Shown one piece after another: positions 1 through 7,626 of a stretch of 28,034 nucleotides of DNA (position 1 is the stretch's first letter; every line of letters begins with the position of its first letter). The DNA is from CAZCAC01 sp964496575 (GTDB lineage: Bacteria; Planctomycetota; UBA1135; GCA-002686595). A program made the position numbers and the translations under genes. The stretch lies in NCBI GenBank assembly GCA_964496575.1, contig CAZCAC010000116.1:1-28034 (forward strand), read 5' to 3'. The notes under the pieces are model-generated. The model saw nothing but the letters and a program-made list of their open reading frames with translations, had not been told where the DNA came from and searched no databases.

Positions 1-51
1 GTGTCCTCTGTGTCCTCTGTGGTTAAAATCTGGCTCTGTGCTCTCTGTGGT
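1..51 (-). repeat. Tandem CACAGAGGA-type repeat, left copy
   Basis: Read on the minus strand, bases 24 to 1 carry two and a half copies of the 9-base unit CACAGAGGA after AAC. A degenerate copy (CCACAGAGAGCACAGAG) lies at about 51-35. Bases 1-24 are the exact reverse complement of 27980-28003 at the other end of the window. The repeat lies just downstream of the HAD gene (stop at 68-70). No ATG directly precedes it on the minus strand, so here it looks non-coding. It is truncated by the window edge. Confidence 0.85.
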
Positions 52-67
52 CGATTCTGGTGCACCC

Positions 68-922
68 TCAGCCATCGAGGGTGAACACCTCCCCCACCAG
101 CTCCGCGATCGCGTCGGTATCGTTCCCCCCGATCACCCGATCCGCCGCCTCCAGCGCGCGGCGCATGCCGCTGCCCATCGCCACGCCGAAGCCAGCGCGC
201 CGGAGCATCTCGACGTCGTTCGTCGCGTCGCCGACCGCCACCACTTCCTCCGGGGCGATCCCGTACTCCTCCTCGAGAAAGCGCAGCCCCTCCGCCTTGC
301 CCCGGCACGGGGGGTGGATGTCGACCAGGACCAGCGACGAGGAGCGGTGGCCGGCCAGGACGTTGATCGGGAAGTCGGTGGAGTAGATCGGCTGGTCGAT
401 CGCCGCCTCCACCTCGGCTCCGAACTCGCGGGAATCGGAGTGCTCGTGGGAGAGCCAGCTGATCCGGATCACGTACTCCCCGGGCAGCTCCTCCCGGGGC
501 ACCACGTGGACACCCTCGAGCTTCGCGATCGCCAGGCGCTCCAGCTCGTGCTCGGGCGGAGTGACGTAGCGGTCGGTCGCCCGCTGGACGATCGTCAGGT
601 AGTCCCGCTCGCGGCCGAAGCGCAGCGCCTCTTCCACCGTGCGGTTCGACAGGACCCGCTCCTCGATCGACCGCTCGGTCACCGGGCAGTAGATCACGGC
701 CCCGTTGAAGGCCAGGATCGGAGTGGTCAGCTCCAGCGGGGCGATCGCGGGCAGGGCCGCCGGTATGGAGCGACCGGTGGCCACCATCAGGTGGGTATCC
801 CGCTCTCGAAGGGCGCGAAGGGCGTCCAGGTTCCGGGGGCGGATCTCCCCCTCGTCGTCGAGCAGCGTACCGTCGAGATCGATCAGGAGCGCCCGGTAAC
901 CGTTCGCCAGAGGTCTTCCCAT
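68..922 (-). CDS. Cof-type HAD-IIB hydrolase (sugar/small-molecule phosphatase)
   Basis: A 284-residue cytoplasmic protein with all four HAD motifs. Motif I is DLDGTLL (Asp16 nucleophile, Asp18 acid/base), motif II is VATGRS around Thr49, motif III is Lys209 in RGKAEG, and motif IV is GDATND at 231-236 (Mg2+ ligands). The ~90-residue insert between motifs II and III, starting near NGAVIY, is the type IIB cap that sets substrate choice. Length and motif spacing match the Cof/YbiV/YidA group, which dephosphorylates sugar phosphates, FMN or PLP. The actual substrate cannot be read from sequence. It starts at ATG with a weak ribosome binding site, 69 bases after the upstream giant repeat protein. 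It is probably transcribed with that gene, though a functional link is not obvious. Confidence 0.9.
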   Translation of the reverse strand: MGRPLANGYRALLIDLDGTLLDDEGEIRPRNLDALRALRERDTHLMVATGRSIPAALPAIAPLELTTPILAFNGAVIYCPVTERSIEERVLSNRTVEEALRFGRERDYLTIVQRATDRYVTPPEHELERLAIAKLEGVHVVPREELPGEYVIRISWLSHEHSDSREFGAEVEAAIDQPIYSTDFPINVLAGHRSSSLVLVDIHPPCRGKAEGLRFLEEEYGIAPEEVVAVGDATNDVEMLRRAGFGVAMGSGMRRALEAADRVIGGNDTDAIAELVGEVFTLDG

Positions 923-991
923 CGGCGGAGTCTAACACCACGTCCGGGCCGGCTGCGGCGTGGGAACGCGCGGAAACCGACCACGATTGGA

Positions 992-3900
992 TCAGAGGTG
1001 AAGCTCCACCCGGGCGGTCTGCCGCGGGTGCACTTCGACCTCCACCTCGCGCAGCGCCTCCTTCGCGCGGTCGACGAAGAGCTGGACCTTCCACCGGCCG
1101 GGCTGGAGGGAGTTCAGCGTCACCTCCGGACGCCAGCCGCGGACCCGCTGGGTCCGCCGATTGCGCCGCTTTCCATCCTCGCCGATCCGGTCCACCCGGA
1201 CCTCGACGCGTCGCGAGTCGCGACGATCGAGGTTGGGGACCTTCACGCGCAGCACCCCGGCGGGCTCGAGCAGAAAATCGAAGTCGGCCAGGTACTCGTC
1301 GGTGCCCAGGGGGCCGGCCTGTCGGGACTTCCCCCGTACGAAGCGGTGAGAGGCTTGCACCGAGAGCTCCACGCCGGGAAGCACTCCGCGCAGCGCGTAC
1401 TCGCCGTTCTCGTCGCTCTCGATCGACCACTTCTTGACCTGCTCCACGTCCCAGTCGGCGTCCCCCTCCGCGTCCTCGGTGATGCGGACCCGGTAGTCCC
1501 CGCCGTCGTAGCTCCGGCGCTGGCTGGCGGCCGAGACGTGGATGGATACCCCCGAGATCGGCTGCCCCTCCGGATCGTGGATGCGGCCGGCGATGACGGC
1601 GCTCCCGATCTCCAGGACCTGCTCGATCGGCTCCCGAACCACCTCCACCTCCCGCGTGATCGTCATCCGCCGCTCGGGGTGGCTGATCCGCAGCTCGTAC
1701 GAGCCCACCTTCAGGTGGGCGAAGCTGACCCGACCGGCGTGATCCGAAACGCGCGTCAGCGGGTTCTCCTGGACTCCGCCGAAGAAGAAGAAGTTGTCAC
1801 GCCCCTCCCCGTCACCGACCGGCGACAGACGAGCCAGGCCGCCCGCCAGAGGAGAGCCGGATTCGAGGATGCGCGCGCGAAATCCACCACGGGTGGCGAC
1901 CTGGAGCTCGAGCTCGCCCGTGCCCCCATCCTCGAGGTAGAGCTCGTCCTCCGCCTCGTGACCGGCGGACTGGCCCCGCCCCCCCCACGGATCCCGGCGC
2001 TCCACCGCGCGGAAGCGATGCCGGCCCGCCTCCAGATCGTCGAAGGTCACCACCCCGTTGTCGTTGGTCTTGCTGCCCGGCTCCGGTTCGCCGAAGTAGC
2101 CGAGAGACATGAGGCGCCCGTTCATGTGCCCGCCGCCCCCGCCACCTCCGACCACGCTGTGCTCGACGAACATCCCCGCGACCGGCTCACCGTCGCCGTC
2201 GATCACCGTCACCTCGACTCGCGCTCCACGCTGGAGGCGCAGCTCGAGCTTCTCCTGGTGAGGCGGGATGCTCTGCTTCGGGTCGCCGCGCAGGTACCCC
2301 TCGGCGGCCGCTTCCACCTTGCACACCGAAGCCGACCACACGGTCACCTCGGTGACTCCCCGGTCGTTGCAGATCGCGTCGCGCACCTTCTTGTTCTCGA
2401 ACGGACGCTGGCCGCCACGACTGCCGACCCACTGATCGAGCGCGTCGCTGTCGACGCTGCGCGCCACCAGCACCTGCGCACCGGCGATCGGATCGCCCGT
2501 CTCGTCATCGACCACCACCACCGGTACGGTCGCCGCCGCCACGAGCTCGACCCGGCCCACCTCGAGGGTCTTCCTGGGCCACAGCATTCCGCCCTGCTTC
2601 TCGAAGTCCTCGTACCCCGCGGCCCGTACCCGAACCGTCACCGGGGTGCCCTTCTCGGCGGGCCGCAGCCCTTCGAAGCGGACCTCGCCCCCCGGGAAGG
2701 AGGAACGCGGCTTCTCGTCGTCCCCCTTCAGGGCGCCGCCGCTGCCGAGGCGACGGCCGGTGACGCTGACGACGAGGTTCTCCACCGCGCGCTCCGTCTC
2801 CGCATCGACGACGCTCAGCGTCACCGTCGACTCGGCGCGGTAGGTCAGCACGACCTGTCCCGCCCCCGCCATCACCGCGACGTCGTCGACGCCGGGCACG
2901 GATTTCCATCGCTCCGGAAGCCCCGGGGGGTCGTCGGGGGAGGGCTTCTTCGGGCGGGCGAGGCGCAGCTTGTAGCGCACACCCGGCGCCAGGCCATGGA
3001 CTCCGAAGGTGCCGTCGGCGAGCACCTCGCCGTGGCGCGGACGGTGCTTCTCCGCGCCCTCCACGTCGTCCGCCGCGCCGGACGGCTGCTCGCGGTCGCG
3101 GCGCGCGGTTACCCGGAGCGGACCCTCGGCGACCGGATCCAGCCCCTCCACGCGCCCCTCGATCGAGAGCCCCGCCTCGAGGTCGACCCGCTTCCCCGGA
3201 TCAGTCCGGCCGGCGGGCTCGGTGACCCCCTTCAGCTCGGCGACGCGGTAGGCGGGATGATCGAAGATCAGGTGCCAGGAGCCGGGGGCCAGGGAGTCCA
3301 CGGAGAAGAGCCCCTCGGAGTCGCTGCGGGCCAGCGGGATCCCGTGGCCGGGGAGGTCCAGGCGCAACCAGCCGGCGTCGGGGGAGACGGCGGAGAGGAT
3401 TTCCACCCCCTCGACCCCGCGCCCTCGCGGCCCGACCACCTGGCCGGAGACGCCGATCCCCAGCTCCAGCGGGAAGGTCCCGAGGTCGTAGGACTCGTGC
3501 TCGGGAACCGGCAGGCTCTCGCGCGAGAGCGGCGAGAAGCCCGCCGCGCGAATCGAGAGGGCGGCGGAGCCCGCCTCGACGTTCCACAGCTCGAAGATCC
3601 CCTCCGCGTCGGTCTCCGCCTCGTGCACGGGCCCCGTCAACGGCAGGGCGGACATCTCCTCGAGATCGGCCGGGGTGGCGATCCACCCCTGGGCCCGGCG
3701 CAGGACGATCTTCGCGCCCTCGACCGGAACGCCCCCGGCGCGGGTGACGGTGCCGAAGAGGCGGGTGCCCTGGTTCTCCTCCGCGGCGGCCAGCTCCTCC
3801 TCGGTCGGCGGCGGGTCCGGGACGAGGATCTCCCGGCGCAGCTCGCGCCCGTCCCGATCCGAGTCGACGTCCTCCGGCCCCGCCCCGGGCAGCTGGAGTC

Positions 3901-4048
3901 CCTCCTCCTCCGCGGCGAGCACCTCGCGGTCGCCGTGGAACGATATCTCCCCGGCCCCGGACGTGCCCAGCGTGCGCGAGCAGATCCACAGGATGGCCAG
4001 GAGCGCCAGCGCCAGGCCGGGAAGGAGAAGGCGTTGGGAGGGGCGCAT
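992..4048 (-). CDS. Giant anchored carboxypeptidase-regulatory-like repeat protein A
   Basis: A 1018-residue extracytoplasmic protein with an N-terminal hydrophobic segment (about residues 7-24, after MRPSQR) that is a signal peptide or anchor. An acidic linker (35-90) follows, then a chain of beta-sandwich units of the carboxypeptidase D regulatory-like type. Each unit has the pattern G-x-V-x-x-x-x-G-x-P-V-x-G-A followed by T/S-D-x-x-G-x-F and an L-x-P/A-G-x-Y-x-L end. Examples begin near 97 (GTVTRAGGVPVEGAKI), 201 (GQVVGPRGRGVEGVEI), 610 and 820 (GRIHDPEGQPISGVSI). About seven to eight units are visible. There is a seven-glycine run near residue 636 and an FFFF near 750. No catalytic domain was seen. 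A GGAGAG ribosome binding site sits 7 bases before the ATG. The upstream gene is a same-architecture paralogue. Likely a structural, adhesive or ligand-binding surface protein; function unknown. Confidence 0.85.
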   Translation of the reverse strand: MRPSQRLLLPGLALALLAILWICSRTLGTSGAGEISFHGDREVLAAEEEGLQLPGAGPEDVDSDRDGRELRREILVPDPPPTEEELAAAEENQGTRLFGTVTRAGGVPVEGAKIVLRRAQGWIATPADLEEMSALPLTGPVHEAETDAEGIFELWNVEAGSAALSIRAAGFSPLSRESLPVPEHESYDLGTFPLELGIGVSGQVVGPRGRGVEGVEILSAVSPDAGWLRLDLPGHGIPLARSDSEGLFSVDSLAPGSWHLIFDHPAYRVAELKGVTEPAGRTDPGKRVDLEAGLSIEGRVEGLDPVAEGPLRVTARRDREQPSGAADDVEGAEKHRPRHGEVLADGTFGVHGLAPGVRYKLRLARPKKPSPDDPPGLPERWKSVPGVDDVAVMAGAGQVVLTYRAESTVTLSVVDAETERAVENLVVSVTGRRLGSGGALKGDDEKPRSSFPGGEVRFEGLRPAEKGTPVTVRVRAAGYEDFEKQGGMLWPRKTLEVGRVELVAAATVPVVVVDDETGDPIAGAQVLVARSVDSDALDQWVGSRGGQRPFENKKVRDAICNDRGVTEVTVWSASVCKVEAAAEGYLRGDPKQSIPPHQEKLELRLQRGARVEVTVIDGDGEPVAGMFVEHSVVGGGGGGGHMNGRLMSLGYFGEPEPGSKTNDNGVVTFDDLEAGRHRFRAVERRDPWGGRGQSAGHEAEDELYLEDGGTGELELQVATRGGFRARILESGSPLAGGLARLSPVGDGEGRDNFFFFGGVQENPLTRVSDHAGRVSFAHLKVGSYELRISHPERRMTITREVEVVREPIEQVLEIGSAVIAGRIHDPEGQPISGVSIHVSAASQRRSYDGGDYRVRITEDAEGDADWDVEQVKKWSIESDENGEYALRGVLPGVELSVQASHRFVRGKSRQAGPLGTDEYLADFDFLLEPAGVLRVKVPNLDRRDSRRVEVRVDRIGEDGKRRNRRTQRVRGWRPEVTLNSLQPGRWKVQLFVDRAKEALREVEVEVHPRQTARVELHL

Positions 4049-4115
4049 GAGTGTTCTCTCCGTTATACGCTGGCTCCGGCGACGTGGATACGGCGGAGGC
4101 CTCGCGTTCCATGGA

Positions 4116-4131
4116 GCGGGCTGACGCCCGC
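4116..4131. repeat. Perfect hairpin GCGGGC-TGAC-GCCCGC
   Basis: A 6-bp perfect inverted repeat with a 4-base loop lies in the 189-base gap between the two giant repeat-protein genes, about 70 bases before the start of protein A. It has no T-run, so it is not a convincing terminator. It resembles short REP-like palindromes scattered in GC-rich genomes. A run of six T on the minus strand (4222-4217), just after the end of protein B, follows only a weak stem. I see no clear promoter in this gap. Confidence 0.5.
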
Positions 4132-4237
4132 GGCCCGATCGGTCGACAGACTGTTCAGATCACGGTTCCCGATGGCTTCAACGCCCTCCCGACCTGTCTT
4201 TCTGAGCGCAACGCGTAAAAAACCGACTCCCGGCGGA

Positions 4238-7200
4238 TCAGGGGAGCTCCGAGACCGCCTCGACGGTCTCGCCCGGGACCACCAGGACCTCGACCGGCGG
4301 CGCCTCGACCTCCGCCCCCTCGCCGCCCAGGGGGACCGAGGTCACCGTGATCGCCCACCGCCCCGGGCGGAGGCTGGTGATCTCTAGCCGGCCGCTCTCG
4401 CCGACGAACTCGTCCCTCGGCTCCGCGCCCTTCCCCGCCTCGTCGTCCTGGTAGGTGAACCGGGCCATGCAATAGGCGGCCGGGGTCCCGTCGGCGTTCA
4501 CCACCGCGAGGGAGATCGACCCCGCCGCGTAGACCTCGATGTCGGCCCCGCGCCGGGTCTCCCCCCGCCCGACCACCACCGGCTCGGAGCGGCCGGGCTG
4601 ATAGTCGTTCGAGAGCGTCTCGGCGTAGATCTCGACGTCGGCATCGACCCCGCGGATCGAGTAGCGGCCATCGCGGTCGGTGAACGCCGAGGTCGCCGGT
4701 GACGTCCCCGCCGAGAGGTTCAGGGCCCCGCCGCCCCCCTCGGTCGACATGCGGGTGATCATCACCATGCTCCGCGAGGCCGCCGTCGGGGTCGAGCGCC
4801 GGGGAAGCACTTCGATCCCCTCCACCGGCTGCCCGCTCGAATCGGTGACGCGCCCCTCGAGGATGGTCACCACGAGCGCGAAGTCCCGCTCCTGTTCCCC
4901 CTCGCGTACCTCGAGGTCGAGCTCGGCATCCATCGCGCGGCTCGGATGGCCGATCGCCACGACGTAGTCGCCCACCTTCAGGCCCTCGATCTCGTAGCGG
5001 CCGCGGCTGTCGCTTCTCACCGTCTGGTCCCGGCCGAGGCCGGGGATGAGGATCGAGTCCTCGGCGGGTTTCTCTCGCTCCGGTCGGAAGGAGAGCGAGG
5101 CCCCGGCCAGGGGCTTACCGCTCTCGGTGACCACTCCGCGCAAGGTGCCCCGCGGCTTCTCCCGCAGGGTGATCTCGTGCGTGGTCCCCTCGCCGACGTT
5201 CACGTCCTGGCCGTCGTTCTCGCCGCCCCTGGCCCCGGCTCCGGCGAGCACCACCCGGCTGCCGCGGAAGAGGGAGTCGGCCTCCTCGTCCGCGAGCGAG
5301 AAGTGGTGCGTTCCCGCGCCGAGTCGCCGGAAGGTCGCCGTCCCGTCGGAGCGTGTCCGACGCGCGGGCGGCCCGCCGAGCACGACCAGGTTCGGATTCT
5401 CCCGAGGTTTCCGGTGAGCGACCCGCGCCTTCGGTACGGCCTCTCCCTTCGAGTCGATCACGGTGACGATCACCGTGCCGCCGCGCAGGAGCTCGAGCTC
5501 CAGCGAGAAGTCGACTCCCGGCGGCAGGGCCACCGGGTCGCTGACGTGGTCGGCGTACGCGCGGTGCCGGACGGAGACCTCGCAGCGCTCCCCGGGCAGG
5601 CTGGCCAGCGTCGCCCACCCCGAGCCGTCGGTCACGCCCCGGTTGACCTCCGGCCCACCGGGCAGGTCGAGCTCCTCCAGTCCGCTGTCCCCGCCCGTCC
5701 GGAAGGCGAAGGCACTCCGCCCGCCGCCGCGAGTCACCGCCTTGGCCACGGTGACCCGGGCGCCCTCGATCGGCTCGCCGGTCGCCGCGTCGAGGACGCG
5801 AACGAGAAGCCGCGGCACCGGGTGGAGACGCACGATCCCGAGGTCTCGCTCGACCCCGGCGGCGAGGGGCACGTCCTCGAGCAGGACCGTCTCGTACCCC
5901 GAGGCGCGGATGCGGAGGTCGGTTCGGGTCTGGCCCGCGGGCGCCGGGACGTCCGGGTGGCGCACCCGCCCCTCCGGGTGTTCGCGCAGGACGTTGCCCT
6001 GCGCGTCGCGCAAGGTCTCCAGCCACGGCTGGCCCGCCTCGACCTCGAAGGAGGTGATCGGCGTGCCATCCGAGTCGTCGACGACGGCGAAGGTGAGCGC
6101 GAACGGCTCGCGCAGCTCCAGCGCCACCCCCGTTTCACCCGCTCTGGCGTGGATGACCGAGGAGCGAGAGTCGGCGAGGAAGGCGACCGGGGAACCCGCG
6201 TCGATGACGGTCAGGCGGTGGGAGCTGTCGCTTCGCAGGCCCAGGACCTGGAAGGTGCCGTTCGCCTCGATTCCAGCGGTGCGATGCGCGGTGAACGAGT
6301 CGAGGGGATCGACGAACTCGTCGAGGGTCGGCGTCGCCCGCACCTCGAACGCCGTGTGCTCGCCTTGCTCGAGCCCGAGCACGAGCCCCGAGATCGGCAG
6401 ACCGTCCTCGAGGACGAAGCGCAGGTCGCGCACCACCTGTCCGGGAGGACCCGAAACCCCCTCGGTGAACAGGTCGGGATGGTCGGGGTGATGGATCCGC
6501 AGCCGATAGGGTCCGGCCGGGAGCTCGTCGATCTCGAATGTTCCACTCGCGTCGGTGCGACAGAGCGGCTCCCCACCGACGTCGAGGAAGCCGATGCGCA
6601 GCCCACCCTCCGCGAGGCCCAGCTCGTGGAGCTCCGCGCCTTCGACGCCGATCCCCGCCCGGTCGACCACGTGGCCGCCGAGGATCACGCTGCCCAGCAT
6701 CACCAGGTCCTCGAGCCGCGTCTCCCCCGTCGCGGAGAGCGCTCGCTCGGTGCGCAAGGGCGCAAAGCCGGGGGCTCGCACTGCGAGGCTGAGGTCGTCG
6801 CGGAAGCGGACGGGAAGCTCGAACTCGCCCGCCGTGTCGGTCTCGACCGACTTCACCTCTACCCAACCCGGTAAGCTGGCGACTCGATCGATCCGCATCC
6901 CGCCGCTCGCCCGCGCCGACGCGTAGTACACCGTGGCCCTCGCGATCGGCCCCGCGAGCTCGTCGACGACTCGACCTCGCACGATCCGGGTCGGCCCGCG
7001 AGCCGCCCGGTTCCCGACGCCCTCGCCCGCTTCCCCGACCAGCGCGGCGCGGCGCCCCGGGTCACCGGTCTCGTCGCGCCCCGCCCCACCGCCGAGCTCG
7101 AGGGGCCTGGACGGATCGGCGGCGCCCACCTCGCCGACCTGGTCGCGGGTCAGCCCCTCCCGGTCGCGACCGGAGCCGTCCGCACCGTGCAGGGCGAGCC

Positions 7201-7261
7201 ACAGACCACCGGCGAGGAGCGCCAGCACCAGGACGATCAGGACGGCGTGGATTGCGCGCAT
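4238..7261 (-). CDS. Giant anchored carboxypeptidase-regulatory-like repeat protein B
   Basis: A 1007-residue paralogue of the downstream gene with the same plan. An N-terminal hydrophobic segment (about residues 4-24, VLIVLVLALLAGG) is followed by a low-complexity Gly/Asp/Glu linker to about residue 90. Serial regulatory-like beta-sandwich units start near 95 (GRVVDELAGPIARATV) and 195 (GGHVVDRAGIGVEGAEL). Later units near 500 (AATGEPIEGARVTVAKA), 600, 715 (GVVTESGKPLAGASL) and 805 (GRVTDSSGQPVEGIEV) show the typical D-x-x-G-x-Y/F and L-x-x-G-x-Y motifs. The corresponding stretch of protein A (GDPIAGAQVLVARS) aligns with GEPIEGARVTVAKA here, which supports tandem duplication. No enzyme domain is visible. 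It is the first gene of the minus-strand run and is divergent from the protease gene at 7627. Likely secreted or membrane-anchored; ligand unknown. Confidence 0.85.
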   Translation of the reverse strand: MRAIHAVLIVLVLALLAGGLWLALHGADGSGRDREGLTRDQVGEVGAADPSRPLELGGGAGRDETGDPGRRAALVGEAGEGVGNRAARGPTRIVRGRVVDELAGPIARATVYYASARASGGMRIDRVASLPGWVEVKSVETDTAGEFELPVRFRDDLSLAVRAPGFAPLRTERALSATGETRLEDLVMLGSVILGGHVVDRAGIGVEGAELHELGLAEGGLRIGFLDVGGEPLCRTDASGTFEIDELPAGPYRLRIHHPDHPDLFTEGVSGPPGQVVRDLRFVLEDGLPISGLVLGLEQGEHTAFEVRATPTLDEFVDPLDSFTAHRTAGIEANGTFQVLGLRSDSSHRLTVIDAGSPVAFLADSRSSVIHARAGETGVALELREPFALTFAVVDDSDGTPITSFEVEAGQPWLETLRDAQGNVLREHPEGRVRHPDVPAPAGQTRTDLRIRASGYETVLLEDVPLAAGVERDLGIVRLHPVPRLLVRVLDAATGEPIEGARVTVAKAVTRGGGRSAFAFRTGGDSGLEELDLPGGPEVNRGVTDGSGWATLASLPGERCEVSVRHRAYADHVSDPVALPPGVDFSLELELLRGGTVIVTVIDSKGEAVPKARVAHRKPRENPNLVVLGGPPARRTRSDGTATFRRLGAGTHHFSLADEEADSLFRGSRVVLAGAGARGGENDGQDVNVGEGTTHEITLREKPRGTLRGVVTESGKPLAGASLSFRPEREKPAEDSILIPGLGRDQTVRSDSRGRYEIEGLKVGDYVVAIGHPSRAMDAELDLEVREGEQERDFALVVTILEGRVTDSSGQPVEGIEVLPRRSTPTAASRSMVMITRMSTEGGGGALNLSAGTSPATSAFTDRDGRYSIRGVDADVEIYAETLSNDYQPGRSEPVVVGRGETRRGADIEVYAAGSISLAVVNADGTPAAYCMARFTYQDDEAGKGAEPRDEFVGESGRLEITSLRPGRWAITVTSVPLGGEGAEVEAPPVEVLVVPGETVEAVSELP

Positions 7262-7626
7262 CGAACACGAGACCTCGAATCGAGAGGGAGAGGTGGGCTT
7301 GTGGGCGGAGGGCGAACCCCGGGGTCATTACGCGCGAGAGCTCGCGTGGTTGGAAGGTCGAGCCTCGATTCGGTGGGAGCCCCGGAGAGGGTGTCCCCTC
7401 CCCGGTCGACGCCGCGGCCCCCTCGTTCGTCCACGAAACCCGCTCTCTTGCGCCGTGGGTGCCCCCCTGGTGTGATCTTTTCCCCTCCGAGCCCAAAGGA
7501 TGGCGGGTCTGGTCCGTTGAATGGAGCCGGGGAGCGAGAGGTCTGCGAGCCGCGACTCGCCCGGACCGGCCCCTCCCGAGAAGACCGCCGCCTCCGGGCA
7601 GACCCGTACCACGAGAGATTCCCGTC
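7262..7626. promoter_or_regulatory. Divergent intergenic region with a hairpin
   Basis: This 365-base gap separates the giant repeat protein B (minus) from the protease (plus) and should hold both promoters. I could not find a convincing -35/-10 pair. It contains CTCGAATCGAG, a perfect palindrome, at 7272-7282, 10 bases before the start of protein B. A strong stem at 7382-7405 pairs CCGG-A-GAGGG with CCCTC-C-CCGG around a TGTC loop. Open frames crossing the gap in other phases show no family resemblance and are treated as chance GC-rich frames. Confidence 0.4.

Noticed and set aside
1..60. Repeat as a CRISPR array
   Set aside because: Units are 9 bases and directly tandem with no spacers, and no cas genes are present.
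4217..4240. Rho-independent terminator after giant protein B
   Set aside because: There is a run of six T on the minus strand, but the preceding stem is only about 4 bp, so a terminator is not supported.
38..4387. Open frame of 1449 codons on the plus strand
   Set aside because: It lies antisense to the HAD gene and giant protein A, has His/Arg/Asp-rich composition typical of reverse frames in GC-rich genes, and shows no family motif.
7440..7490. Sigma-70 promoter (TTGCGC, 17 bases, TGTGAT)
   Set aside because: Only about half of the -35 matches consensus and the -10 is poor; no better than chance in this sequence.
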